64,000 nt of DNA from Uranotaenia lowii (GCF_029784155.1 NC_073691.1:63928839-63992838), one strand, 5' to 3'. Shown: positions 1 through 10,860, numbered from the stretch's first letter. The notes: generated by a model from the letters alone, not told the origin. Numbers and translations are program-made.

Positions 1-438
1 CGCGTAACGAATCTTTTACTTCCTCTTGTAGGGATCCTACAAGATACCGCGATTACTGATGAACCAAAAAAAAAATGGAAAAGAAAGAAAATGGAACTAG
101 GACCCAATTGCGGAAATAGTAGTTGTACCTGTGCGGCAACACGAGCCTTCCGACTGATAGTGTGGAGTGGTCCATCGGTAAACACCCAAAAGCAGCTGCC
201 TTGCTGGCTTGCATCAACTTTCTTCTCCGGCTGTGCGCTATCATTATCATCGGGAACCGGTATGTGACCAAACATAAACAGGAACTTGACGTACATAGTA
301 TATTGGAAATAAGACTTTTTTTTCGTTTAACGCAACCAATTTTTTCCTCATCAGTAGATCTACATATACACTTGTTGCGTTATACTGAGCCGGCGCGTAT
401 GGGGGTTCAACTGTTTCGGAAGGGATGCTGCAGGATAA

Positions 439-754
439 CGCGTGTGCCTCCCCTGCAACGCGTATGACTTCGCTCTCGGTAAATGCAGATGTCATTTTTT
501 TTTATCAACCGAAAACTTATTCCGGTATATCCGGACGGACATCTGCGATGGTATCCTATTTTACGTAGGTACTATCATTAAGCGTTGATAACGGGGCGGT
601 TTTTTTTTCCTTATCGAGTCCTTTCAGCGACGTTTTACCTATAATTACCATTGAATGGATTCGACAGGAAGTGATTCGCGCACCACTCGAGGCGATAATG
701 GAAGATTTTGATAGTGTCCTAGATATTGATAGGGTCAATTGGAAGTTTCATTGA
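439..754 (+). other. possible 3'-terminal exons of an unidentified gene (uncertain)
   Basis: A reading frame is open from 439 and can be joined across a candidate 76-nt intron (552-627, GT...CTTTCAG) to a segment ending in TGA at 752-754. An AATAAA signal lies at 798-803. The last segment reads like protein, ending with residues FDSVLDIDRVNWKFH. No family is recognised. An alternative protein-like frame exists on the minus strand at 247-495 (contains EVIRVAGEAHALSC), so neither strand nor exon structure is settled. An in-frame stop at 436-438 means any upstream exon must join after it. The remaining sequence at 1-438 and 755-1140 shows nothing I recognise. Confidence 0.2.
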
Positions 755-1143
755 ATTTTATCTTAATCGTTATAGAGTATTTTGAGCCGTAAACTTAAAT
801 AAAATAGGAGTATTCGGCTACAGTTAACAGGATGAGGTTTATTGGAGCATGATACGAAAATTGGAAGCAATATCTGAAGATGGTCTTGTTTGAATAAATA
901 GGTATTAAAACACCCTTATAAGTTTTAACTTATTGTTGCACACACAATAAAAAAAGTTAAATTTTATCATATATTATGTGAATAAAAAAGCTTCAAATAT
1001 GACGGAATTTTCAGCGTGAGTTAAATAATGGGTGGCAACTTAAATTTTGAATTCCTTTTTTAAGTTGTGAAAAAAAGTCATATGTTTTTGAAGAAGATTT
1101 GATTTATTAGAATTAAACGTACATCGTCCATTGTTAATAAATA

Positions 1144-1675
1144 TTAGTGAAAAGTTGAAAACAGTCCATAATCGGCTGTTCGCCGGAGCTTCCGTTTGAT
1201 GTTGAAAAAGGAGCGTTTTACGGCCTTAATGTAAACTTTGTGAATACAACTCTTGATTCTACCAAAAAAATTTTTGCAGCTCTTGGATCTCCAATTATTT
1301 TGTACACCAAACAACTCAAATTTCCGAAAAAAAAATCGATTGGGTGACACTGAGCCAGATTTGTCGAGTTGTAGTTCTCATTGTGTACAATTTTTTTATC
1401 ATCCAGCGGGATTGGGATTTAAGAGTCGAAATTTGATCCTTCGTGTATTCTGGGGCTCTTGTCTTCTATTGGCACTTAATTCCAACTTTTTTCAATGTCT
1501 TGTCAATGTACTGGTGAGAACAATTAAACTTTTTGGCAGCATTCCGTTGGCTCAGTGAATCCTTGTTGTTGAAGGCACGAGAAAGAGAACGAAGTCCTTT
1601 TGCGGATCGGATATCGTCCTTTGGGATCGGATAGCGATTAAGAAACACGTGTTCAATGTTCGATGTAAACGTCAA
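1144..1675 (-). pseudogene. decayed Tc1/mariner transposase relic
   Basis: Two minus-strand pieces resemble a mariner-type transposase. The upstream piece (1466-1675) contains a helix-turn-helix-like stretch (LSQRNAAKKFNCSHQYIDK) followed after a stop by an APEYT-like motif. The downstream piece (1144-1350) resembles the C-terminal end, with FFGRIKSCIHKV and RRTADYGLFS. The catalytic centre between them is missing or unreadable because of stops and a deletion. No terminal inverted repeats were found. It is a dead copy. The family assignment rests on remembered motifs and on similarity in kind to the better preserved copy at 30.4-31.5 kb. Confidence 0.5.
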
Positions 1676-1732
1676 TAATAAATAAATAAGTATGAGTACT
1701 TTTGTTTCTTTTTCAAAATTTCACTTTTCGAG

Positions 1733-2178
1733 CATAACTCAAAAACGATTCTACTGAAAGAAGCGCCGATGCGGTCTAGGGTTTGATTCCCGATATCGGC
1801 ATGAAAACTTTTGGATTCGAATCCAATAATTGGCCGACAGGTAAGATTTGTTTCTGTATATAACTGACTATATATGTAACTCAAATGCTCAATCAGTTGT
1901 CAGCTGGCCAGGTATTTACAGGGATGCCGGAATACCTGTAAGTAAACTAGCCCACCTGATTGACTCGTTCTTCCAAACAATACCTGCATCAACACAATTC
2001 ATTCACTCGATATCAGTTCATACGAACCCATGGAGTCCGGATATGCGCTGCATTTTAGATTTGTCGAAACTAATTTATCTAAAGAATGCATGCATACTTA
2101 GGTAGAAACTGCGGTGAATCCGTGCACCCATAGTGGATAACCAACATACATACATAACTCAAAAACAATTCTACAGAT
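1733..2178. repeat. segment bounded by a ~22-bp direct repeat
   Basis: The phrase CATAACTCAAAAAC(G/A)ATTCTAC occurs at about 1733 and again at about 2153, on either side of a 400-bp stretch. The inner stretch has a box-B-like GGTTTGATTCCCG around 1779 and no convincing ORF. This could be an inserted short element flanked by a duplicated target, or a tandem remnant. The two cannot be told apart here. Confidence 0.3.
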
Positions 2179-2296
2179 TTTTTTTCAATTTCATTTTTGG
2201 ATTTCGTACATAATTTTACATTAGAAATAAAGGTCAGTTAATTTAGTTCAGAAACTATAGCATCAACTAGAAAAAAGTTATAAAAATCCTGACTGT

Positions 2297-2302
2297 TTTA
2301 TT
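2297..2302 (-). other. polyadenylation signal AATAAA of the Hsp70-like gene
   Basis: On the minus strand AATAAA occurs about 93 nt beyond the TGA stop at 2395-2397, a normal distance for a short insect 3' UTR. Confidence 0.5.
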
Positions 2303-2394
2303 GTCTAGCTTGAAAGCTACAGATTCCTTTTGCTTCATTTCAGCTTAAACAGTGCAAAAATACAGATGATGAAAAACATTCACCACCAATCTGT

Positions 2395-4277
2395 TCAGTT
2401 TTCAAGCTGCTTCAGGAGCGGTTTAGATATTTTTGCCACCGTCTTGTATTGAGCTTCATACTCATCCTTTTCGGCCGTCGGATTGTTCTCCAACCATTGC
2501 AACGTCTCTTCGCAAACTTTCAATGCTTTGGCCTTTCGCTCATCCTGCTCGACACCATCTTCCCCAATATTTGCTCGAACTTTGAAACAGAACGCTTCCA
2601 ATTTGTTACGGGAAAAACTTCGCAAACGCTGCTGGTTATCAATTTCCCGGTAAAATGCGGCCTCGTCCAGCATACGAGCGATATCATCCTCCGACAGCTG
2701 GTGCCGGTCTTTGGTGATGCGAATGCTGCAAGCTTTCCTAGAGCTCAACTCTTCGGCCGTTACGTGAAGGATTCCGTTTAAGTCAAGCTCAAACGTAACT
2801 TCTATTTTTGGTACGCCTTTGGGAGCCAAAGGAAAACCCAACAATTCGAAACTTCCCAACTTGGTGTTATCCCTGGCCATGGCTCGCTCACCTTCAAAAA
2901 CAAGCACTGTAACTCCTGGTTGATTGTCGGTGTATGTTGTGAACCTTCGTTTTCCTCGACATGGAAGTCTGGTATTGCGGTCTATGACATTTGTCATAAC
3001 ACCTCCAGCTGTTTGTATGCCAAGTGACAAGGGCGTCACATCTACCAGCAAGAGTTGTTGTATCTTTGCGTCTCTATATTCACTAAGTATAGCTGCCTGG
3101 ACAGCAGCTCCATAGGCTACGGCTTCGTTGGGGTGTATTGAGTTGTACAGATGTTTCCTGTCGAAAAACTCCTGCACTATAGACTGGATCTTGGGAATGC
3201 GTGAAGAACCTCCAACCATGACGATGTCATGAATAGTTTCTCGAGTCATCTTGGCATCCCTAAGGGCTTTTTCCATTGGTTCGATGGTCATTTGAAATAA
3301 ATCAGAGCACAGCTCTTCGAAACGTGCTCTGGTTACTGTCGTTATAAAATCCACCCCATCTTCTAGAGCATCTATATCTATGATGGCTTCGATTGTCGTG
3401 GACAGAGTATGTTTCACCAATTCAGCTGCTGCTCGGAGCCTTCGAATGGCTTTGTGATTTGATCTGATATCTATATTATGTTTTTGATATAAATCTTTGA
3501 CTAAATACTTAACCAATCGTAAATCGAAGTCGACTCCACCCAAATGTGGATTTCCTGCTGTTGCCAGTATCTCAAATACGGAGCCTTCTTCAATGGTCAG
3601 AATCGATACGTCAAAGGTCCCGCCCCCCAAATCAAATATCAACACATTTCTTTCCGTTTGGAAATTTTTATCCAATCCATAGGCTAAAGCAGCGGCAGTT
3701 GGTTCGTTGAGTATTCTCATTACATGAAGGCCAGCAATGGCTCCAGCGTCTTTCGTTGCTTTTCGTTGGGCATCGTTAAAGTGAGCTGGAACCGTGATAA
3801 CTGCATCGTGTACTTGTTCATTCAGGTAAAGTTCAGCCATCTGAAAGCAACTTTGGTATCAAACAAACAACTGAGTTCCTAATAACAAAAAAAAGCAACC
3901 TGTCGCATTTTTCCCAAAATTAAAGCACTGATCTCTTCCGGTGTAAACAACTTCCGCTTCTGCCGAAACTCAACAGCAATCAGCAGATTGCCTTGCTCAT
4001 TCACCACCTCGAATGGCCACTGGCGCAAGTCATTTCTTATTTTTGGATCATCACACCGTCTACCCAGCATCCGTTTGACATCGTAGATCGTGTTTTTCGG
4101 ATTATGTGCTGCCTGATCCCGAGCTGAATCGCCCAGCAAAATCTCCGACCCGTTGAAGGCAACGAAACTTGGCGTAACCCGGTTACCGTGTTCGTTGGAA
4201 ATCACTTCGACGTTGCCGTTCCGAAATACGGCTACGCAGGAACAAGTGGTACCCAGATCGATTCCTATGGTAGTCAT
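2395..4277 (-). CDS. Hsp70-family chaperone, two exons, no C-terminal tail
   Basis: Cytosolic-type Hsp70: ATP-driven binding and release of unfolded polypeptides. Exon 1 runs 4277-3900 and exon 2 3840-2395, joined across a 59-nt GT-AG intron (3841-3899), giving about 607 residues. The start is Met at 4277 because it sits directly before the family N-terminus (IGIDLGTT, residues 4-11); an upstream in-frame Met at 4316 would add 13 non-conserved residues. Visible motifs are the second phosphate loop VLIFDLGGGTFDVSI (about 192-206), the conserved NBD lysine (K68 in YDVKRM), the adenosine motif IVMVGGSSRIPK and the interdomain linker LLLVDVTPLSLG. The substrate-binding domain and helical lid follow. 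The protein stops at KPLLKQLEN, where usual family members (about 640-650 aa) continue into a Gly-rich tail ending EEVD. No signal peptide or ER-retention motif is seen. The frame is intact, so it is probably functional but divergent. Confidence 0.93.
3841..3899 (-). other. intron of the Hsp70-like gene
   Basis: On the minus strand exon 1 ends ATGCGACAG, then GTTGC...TTGCTTTCAG, then ATGGCTGAA. The join keeps the frame (GKMRQ/MAELYL) and restores continuous Hsp70 sequence. The 59-nt length is typical of insects. Many strongly heat-inducible Hsp70 genes have no intron, so its presence fits a cognate or developmental member. Confidence 0.9.
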
Positions 4278-4317
4278 CACGGGAGTTTGGCGTAATTTGA
4301 CAAACTTGAATTTCAAC

Positions 4318-4326
4318 TTATTTATA
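4318..4326 (-). promoter_or_regulatory. candidate TATA box of the Hsp70-like gene
   Basis: TATAAATAA lies on the minus strand about 42-50 nt before the chosen ATG, which would leave a very short 5' UTR. No run of alternating nGAAn/nTTCn pentamers is visible in the next 250 nt upstream apart from one TTCTAGAA pair near 4484-4491. A strong heat-shock promoter is therefore not evident. Confidence 0.35.
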
Positions 4327-4452
4327 TTTTTTTTTTAAATGACGACAAATGAAATCAATACTGTTGACAGCTTCATTTTGTTCATTCAACTTATTAGCAG
4401 GCTACTTTTGGTTTTTTTTTGGAAAGCGTATGGCCGTGAATAAAGAGACTTT

Positions 4453-4483
4453 ATCCACGGCTACAGGCTCGTTAGCCGTGGAT
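4453..4483. repeat. perfect 11-bp inverted repeat (hairpin)
   Basis: ATCCACGGCTA at 4453-4463 and TAGCCGTGGAT at 4473-4483 are exact reverse complements separated by nine bases. It lies 176 bp upstream of the Hsp70-like start. It could be a terminator-like or regulatory hairpin, or the scar of a small element. Confidence 0.5.
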
Positions 4484-4689
4484 TCTAGAAAATCAAAATT
4501 TAAATTAAAAATCAAAATTATAACTTAATTTGGGATTAAATGATGGGAACATTAAAAAAACCTGTAGGTAATAAAATTGTTTTATCTATGAAAGTTTTTG
4601 GATAAAGAATAGATCATCTTAATTCTGGACACATTAAAACGGGTCTTTCTCGGAGCCATGTTAACAAAATAAAAATGTTTGTACTCAAA

Positions 4690-4932
4690 ATGTATGTTTT
4701 TTATTGCACTTTCAAGGAAAAATAATAAGAAAAAATTCCGATGTGGTTTGGATGAGATTTCTAACTTTTCGTCGAATACCACTCATCACAGTTTGGAAAT
4801 ACTGTTCACTGACCTCAGTGGCCATTTTGTTTCACCATCTCATCATCTCTGTTGCATCCCGAATTGCCCTATCATTCTTCTTTATCTTCTTCTTGACAAT
4901 TGCTCAATATCTTTCGATAGGTCGTAATTGAG
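4690..4932 (-). pseudogene. mariner (D37E-type) transposase C-terminal relic
   Basis: The minus strand reads LRPIERY, stop, AIVKKKIKKNDRAI, which matches the LRPIEKYWAIVKRNLKK block around the catalytic Glu of the copy at 30.4-31.5 kb. It continues through NKMATEVSEQYFQTVMSGI and RRKVRNLI. Two tryptophan positions are TGA stops. Only this C-terminal piece is recognisable. It is dead and older than the 30.4-kb copy. Confidence 0.65.
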
Positions 4933-5365
4933 GGGAGAAATAATTCGAGCTGCTTCACCAGAAATTATAGCTAAAAGTAACTCTCACGTATCTGCATGTG
5001 CTGCTGACACCTTACCCTAACCTCACCTTTGGTATGAGGTTCCTCACGTATGCTGCTGACGTAGAATATGCCTCAAATTTTCAGCCTTCGAATAGGGAGG
5101 TTGGCCGACTAGTGATGTTGGCGACGACTGCTGGATGTAGATGGCTCAGCAACACGAAGCTGATGTTGAAATCGACAGTACACATTTTCATGTTTTTAAG
5201 GGTTAACTGTTTTGTGTAGGTATCTAATGTATGCCGCAACAGAAAGTTTTTAAATCAAAATAGAAATCAAGGATTCAAACCCATTAAAAAAAGCAATGGC
5301 AAATTAAATTTAATTGCTCTATTGAAGAGCTCTACCATTTTTTTCCACATGGCAGGAGACCTACC
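4933..5365. other. no recognised feature
   Basis: Non-coding stretch between the mariner relic and the LINE tail. An open frame at 4998-5219 has no recognisable protein family, and I see no convincing splice signals or repeats. Confidence 0.4.
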
Positions 5366-5636
5366 TACCTACCTAAAGGTCCGGCGCATAGGGCTGAGAT
5401 AAAAGATCTCCACTGCTGGCGATCCGGAGCCAGCGTCTTCCCTTGCTGCCAGCCAAGGTTCTCGTCAACTGTGCGGATTTCAGCGGCTAGACTTCGCCGC
5501 CACGAGCTTTTGGGCCTGCCTCTTCTTCGATGCCCATCTGGATTCCAGTCAAGCGCCTCTCTGCAAATTTCGTTTTCATCTCTTCGCAGCGTGTGCCCAA
5601 TCCATCTCCACTTACGTTCCCGAATCTCGATTTCTA

Positions 5637-6266
5637 CCCAGCTAACATAAAATCGTAATAGAAATGATAATCCAAATCGAATATTAAGACATTTTCAATA
5701 ACCATCGTAAACTAGCTGGTATTGAGTGATTTTCTATCATTCATTTACGAGAAGCTTTGCCCAAAAAAAGTTGAATCGGATAGCAGTTTAGTTAATTCGT
5801 AAATATGTCTCCAAAAAGTTGAGAATACGCTAATTCGACATTTACGATTTGAGTAAACTGATTTACGATAAATGGGCGGTCCTTCAATTGACACTCTATT
5901 CGTTCTCTCCCATTCTCCCTTTGACCGGTTCGTGAACAGAAAATCTCACATATAGAGCTATGGCGCGAATCATTTCAACTGATGAGTTGGCATAGTGGTA
6001 AGATACCGGACAGACATCTGGAGCTGGAGTTCAAATCTCGGTCCAGGAAACTTTTTTTTTTTCGTTTTACTCAAATTACTTCAAATCGTATATTCTGCAT
6101 TTTGTGGGGAAATCGAATCGTTAAAATCTTTGTCATTGTAGATATATCGCCTCCACTTTTATAGCTATATGCTATTTTGGTAAGTTTAATACAATCTTTT
6201 CATCTGGTATATTCGTTTGATTAATTCTGTTGTTCCTGCGATATACCCTCTTAAATGTTTGCTGGG
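5637..6266. mobile_element. 630-bp TA-flanked MITE with an internal tRNA-like module
   Basis: It interrupts LINE copy A: copy B reads straight through the corresponding site. The ends are inverted repeats, CCCAGCTAACAT at 5637 and the complement of CCCAGCAAACAT ending at 6266. A TA dinucleotide lies at 5635-5636 and again at 6267-6268, the expected target duplication. There is no transposase. A tRNA-like Pol III unit lies inside (see 5983-6062). Confidence 0.8.
5983..6062 (+). repeat. tRNA-derived SINE-like module inside the MITE
   Basis: A box-A-like TTGGCATAGTGGTAAGATAC (from 5988) and a box-B-like GGAGTTCAAATCTCGG (about 6026-6041) lie at tRNA-like spacing and are followed by a T-run at 6052-6062 that would stop Pol III. 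It does not fold as a complete functional tRNA. Confidence 0.6.
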
Positions 6267-6289
6267 TAGCGCCTTTTGATGACACCGGC

Positions 6290-7409
6290 GATGAAGTTCA
6301 ACGTTTGAGATCCAGTTGCCAGGCCACCAAGCGCGGATGATGTTCCGCAGGCAGCGATTCACAAAAACTTCAGTTTTCGCGTCGTCACCGCATATGTGCA
6401 CCAAGTTTCACACCCGTACAGCAATACGGATTTGACGTTTGAGTTGAAGATTCGGATCTTAGTTCGTAGAGAGATCTGGCGTGACCGCCAGATGTTTCGG
6501 AGACTCGCAAACACAAATCGGGCTTTTCTGATCCGGGTTTCGATGTCCTTTTTGGTACCACTATCAGGCGTAATCTGGCTACCAAGATACTGGAAGCACT
6601 CCACTGTCTCAACCTGTTGTCCAGCTACCACGAAATTGGAACGATTTTCTGTGTTGATTTCCATCGACTTGGTCTTTCCGACATTGATTTTGAGACCTGC
6701 TGCCTTGGAGTTTTCTGTGAGGTCGTCGAGTTTGCTCTGCATGTCTTGTTGTGTTTGGGCGAGCAAAACAATATCGTCTGCCAGGTCAAGGTCGTTCAGT
6801 TGCTCAATTGCTGAAAGATTCCACGGCAATCCTCGGTTTGGTCTACAGTCAATCGATCCAGTCAAGATCTCATCCATTACGACGAGAAAAAGCAGCGGAG
6901 ACAAAATACATCCCTGTCTCACTCCAGCAGTTACCGGGATTGGTTCGGACAAGACACCGTCGTGCAAGACCTTGCACGAAAATGCCTCGTACTGCGCTTC
7001 GATGAGATGCACTAGTTTCTCTGGGACCCCTCGTCGTCTAAGAGCAGCCCAGATGTTTTCGTGGTTCAGTCGGTCAAATGCTTTTTCGAAATCAACGAAC
7101 ACCAGCAGAAGAGAGTCCTGGAATTCGTTGATTGCAGTATTATTCGTAGCGTTTCAGTATTATTCGTAGCGTTGTGATGTGGTCCACACATGATCGTCCG
7201 GATCGGAATCCAGCTTGTTGCCGTCGGAGTGTAGCGTCGATTTTCTCCTGGATCCTATTCAGGATCACTTTGCAGAGTACTTTGAGGGTTGTAGAGATCA
7301 AAGTTATGCCACGCCAGTTACCGCACTCTGTCTTTACGAGGATACCCTGCATCCAGTCGGCCAGGAATGTTGCAGTGTCCCAAATGTCAGCGAAAAGACG
7401 GTGCAACAT
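6290..7409 (-). pseudogene. reverse transcriptase region of RTE copy A
   Basis: Pieces in order: 7409-7140 (IQEKIDATLRRQQAGFRSGR, fingers region), 7102-6359 (FVDFEKAFDRLNHENIW with the first catalytic Asp, GVRQGCILSPLLF, and LADDIVLLAQ holding the paired catalytic Asp) and 6404-6290 (VNRCLRNIIRAWWPGNWIS, thumb/C-terminal region). The zone near 7140 contains a short duplication (TATTATTCGTAGCGTT twice) that breaks the frame, and other shifts separate the pieces. In life this enzyme would copy the LINE RNA at a nicked target. It is inactivated here. Confidence 0.85.
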
Positions 7410-7429
7410 TTATGCTGACAAGGCAGGGT

Positions 7430-7700
7430 CGGGTCTTCCGTACCAGTCTGAAGTTGTCGTTAGAGGAAAAGGAGAAGGAGGAAAAAGGAGAAAAAGGATA
7501 AAGCAGAACGATAATCAAGGAGAAATTGAGGAAAAATTGAGAAAGAGGAAAAGGGTGAGATGAATAAGTGCATGAGCACAGCCTACCCCCTAGTATCATA
7601 GGATGAAACCAAGGGCACATCGGGCACACGAAGCCCAAGGTGGTTTTAGTGGGACGAACCCACTCACGGCAGCTAACACCCGGCTGTTATGGTTTGAAGT
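7430..7700 (-). repeat. foreign segment replacing part of RTE copy A
   Basis: Copy B has coding sequence here (KSNKAPGIDCIPAEMLK region), but copy A has about 270 bp of unrelated DNA. On the minus strand it reads like a SINE or LINE leader (GTGAGTGGGTTCGTCCCAC, then GGGGGTAGGCTGTGC) and ends in a 100-bp pyrimidine-rich tract. It may be a nested short insertion with deletion of the target, or a recombination product. Confidence 0.5.
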
Positions 7701-7849
7701 CAAATTTCCATCCATGCGACTTACTTTGGGCGCCTCGAGCTGCGGGTTCTGTTGGCTATTGCTATTTGTAACTCGGAAGAGTTGTTCAAAATGCTCAGTC
7801 CAACGCTTGAGCTGATCTTTTCGATCTGTCAGCAGCTGACCTGCTCTTG

Positions 7850-9121
7850 CATTAGTCCTTGCACCACTGAGGCGGCGAGATATATCATATAATAATCGGA
7901 TATCTCCAATGGCAGCGGCTCTTTCTCCCACTTCGGCTAGGGAGTTTGTCCAGGCTCTCTTGTCTCGTCTACAAGCTCGTTTAACTGCCTTTTCCAGCTC
8001 CGCATATCGTCAGCGGGCGGCTGCTTTGGCTGACCCGGTACATGCCTGCTCAATTCCGACTTTTGCCTTTCTCCGATCATCGATCATCCTCTAGGTTTCA
8101 TCCGACATCCATTCACTTCGTCTTCCACAAACTTTACCGAGAGTACCATGGCTCGTCGTGATAAAGGCATTCTTGATTCCACACCACTGTTCTTCGATTG
8201 TTCCGTCTGTCGGCAGCTCCGAGGCACGGGATTCTAGCTGTTCAACGTATGCCCTTTTCACCTCTGGATTCTCCAACCGGCGGACGTCGTTTCGACACCC
8301 GACTTTCTCCTCGCGCCGTTGGACACGCGCAACTCTCAGTCGTATCTCGCCAAGGACGAGGTGATGGTCAGATGCAATGTCTGCGCTTCGTTTGTTGCGG
8401 ACATCAAGAAGGCTCCTTCTCCATTTTCGGCTGACGTAGATGTGGTCAATTTGATTTTCTGTTCGGCCATCTCGGGATACCCAAGTGACCTTATGTGCTG
8501 GTCGATGGGGGAAGAGCGATCCACCGATCACCATGTTGTTGTTGCCATAAAATTCTACAAACAGCTCTCCGTTTTCGCTCATCTGTCCTAGGCCATGGCG
8601 CTCCATGATGCTCTCAAAGTCCTGTTATCGGAGCCAATCTTTGCGTTGAAGTCGCCTAAGTGGATTTGAATGTCACCCTTCGGAATTCTCTCAACCACGC
8701 TGTTCAATTGACTTCAAACTGCTCTTTCTCCTGCAAATCGGCAACGTCAGTTGGCGCATAACACTGGACCATTGTAAGGTTTCTAACCCGTGTTCTGAAT
8801 CTGGCTACGATTATTCTTTCGTTTATCGGTTCCCATCTTATGAGGGCCGCATGGGCCTGCGGGCTTAACAGGAAACCAACTCCTCGTTCCCGATTCCCGA
8901 GTAGCGTGTTCTCCTCATATGCCAGAGTAAAGCAGGACTTGCCCGGATTGTGTCTTGTGTTCTCCAGTATTAGGCCAACGGACTTCGTTCAGTCCCAATA
9001 TCTCTAGCTTGAGGCGGCTAGCTTCTCTAGCAAGTTGAGCCAGCTTACCTGGCTGGGTAAGGGTCAAGACATTCCAAGTTTCAATTCTAGTCCGTGTTTT
9101 CATGCTAAAAGTCGTTGCCAA
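7850..9121 (-). pseudogene. endonuclease and linker region of RTE copy A
   Basis: From 9121 the frame reads TRIETWNVLTL...EILGLNEVRWP, the start of an APE-type endonuclease. It is broken, then resumes at 8606-8091 with NGELFVEFYGNNNMVIGG, NQIDHIYVSRKWRRS and the terminal SADIASDHHLVLGEIRL block containing the SDH motif. A TAG at 8091-8093 occupies the place of an expected Trp after MSDET. Beyond it the frame continues as a linker (RMIDDRRKAKVGIEQA, later RRLSGARTNARAGQLL to about 7850). An identical stop lies at the same place in copy B. Confidence 0.85.
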
Positions 9122-9335
9122 AGTTCCAATTCGATTATTTCTTCTCTCAGTTTCCGTAACAATACAAGATATCAGGAGCAGTAGGTTGTTAGCCTAAAGT
9201 CCCTATCCCGCGATGGGGCTGCCATCTTGGACTTATCTGGCGGGAGCCGCATTTCATAAATTCAGCCGCTCGCTGCGAGACAGACGCTGCTTGAGCCGCC
9301 CCTGACCTGGGGAACAGACGCGTGGCAGACATGGC

Positions 9336-10860
9336 AGGAGAATAAATCCAAAAATTTTGTTTTCGAAATTTCAATTCACGTAAACATGTTGAACGTTTTA
9401 CGATCAACAAGTTTAAAAAAATTTCAAAAAAAAAAACATAATGAAGCAATAACTTTTAACTAAAATCAACATGAGAAAAGAGAAGTTTGACGTTTCATTT
9501 TCTGACATTTTTGTGTTGTTCTAAGAGCTATATATTCAATACTTATACTTGAGTCCAGCCTTGCTGAAGACTGATAGGTGAATACCTCCTATTAAACAAA
9601 CCTCATTCAAAAATAATAATAATTTCAAAGCCGACCAAATTTTGGATCATTTGTCGGTAGGATTTCAAAAAGGTTGGAAAATTTACGAGCAGGCAATTTG
9701 TTGGCTTCTAGGAACATTCAATTATTTGCTCATAAAATCATCGAGTTTCTTCTCCATACTTGGCTCGGGTCATCGATTTAAAATTAAACCCCGATTGACC
9801 CGTGGAATAAAAAAAACAGCCATTTTTTTTTTCAATTTAAGCCGCAACCGATGCTTAAACATTTCAAGTCAACAGCTATTCCGCAAAAAAAGTTTGCCCA
9901 TCGTTTGTGTTATTCAGCGTGCATCCCCTAGAATAAACATGTCAACTAACCGAACTCAAGCTGTGAGGGAAATTTTTGCCAGAACTGGACATGGCCAAAT
10001 AATTTACGACCATCTCTGGTGAAGTGGTAAAAAAGAAAATTCGAACCCAAAGCAAACAATAATGTCTTCAATCTTCTTTGCGGGGGCGTTCACTGGACCA
10101 AATCAAGAAGTTCGAACTTTAGCGCCATCCGAATCTTTCACCTGATCCTATGTCTCTTCGAAAGTTTATCACCTCGCTACAACTGGGAGTGATCTTCAGA
10201 TATTTTTACAACTGAGCATAAGCAGAAAAAAAACGACGAATCCATCCTACAAATTCAATCTGCACTTCAGCGCCCGAAAAATGCACTTCGTAGATTCAAA
10301 AGGAAAAACAAAAAACGGAGAAAACACAAGGGTTCGAATTATTTATGACACAACCTGACTCGATTGTTTTCGGATTTTCAAGGCCCGAACTCATTCGGGA
10401 CTCTTCTTATCGGTTCGGTTCGAGTCGGCTTGGTAAAACAGGTTGTTATAAATTTTGGCTCACGTGGCTCATTATATGGTTCTAATTCCGGACGACTTTC
10501 GATTGCGGGTTTCAGCGATTGAAACAAATGCCGACAAATTCGAAGAAATGGTTGTATCATAAAGCATATTGATGTGAAACTTCTTTTTTGAGAAACAGGC
10601 AGTGTTTTCCAATAAAGGTACTTTGTTTGGCAAAATTTCAATCTCCTGATATTTTTATTATGGGATTGGATCTATGAGCATAATGCAATCCGTAGAGAAA
10701 AAACAATAAGCTATCTCATTTTTTTAAAATTTTATGATCTATTGCTGATTTTTCGAAAAATTCAGCCAACAAGAGAGATATTCAGTCGTTATAGACTACC
10801 AATTATTAATTACGTTGGTGCAAGTTCGTTGGTTTTTTTGAAGTATTTTTTAAGTGGCTG
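9336..10860. other. spacer between the two LINE copies, unrecognised
   Basis: AT-rich sequence with an unsupported open frame at 9642-10022 and its continuation with stops. I recognise no family in it. An antisense frame at 10378-10641 is rich in Pro, Thr and Glu with no known domain. It is probably old transposon debris. Confidence 0.4.

Larger units (their letters stand above)
5366..9335 (-). mobile_element. RTE-type non-LTR retrotransposon, copy A (split by a MITE)
   Basis: Minus-strand LINE with APE endonuclease (about 9120-8090), linker, and reverse transcriptase (about 7410-6290, continuing at 5636-5380 after a nested MITE at 5637-6266). The 3' end is a short TAGG repeat tail (5366-5384 on the plus strand reads ACCTACCTACCTACC). 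The 5' leader shares CACGCGTCTGTTCCCC and GTCAGGGGCGGC with copy B. The encoded protein resembles the RTE (BovB/CFDP2-like) type. Several stops and frameshifts and a roughly 270-bp replacement at 7430-7700 make it inactive. Confidence 0.85.

Noticed and set aside
4278..4560. Heat shock elements upstream of the Hsp70-like gene
   Set aside because: Only a single TTCTAGAA pair and a wrongly spaced GAAATTC were found; this does not reach three alternating pentamers.
9642..10022. 126-codon plus-strand frame between the LINE copies
   Set aside because: No recognisable family, low-complexity start, and the frame ends at stops in repeat-like DNA. Reported only as unresolved spacer.
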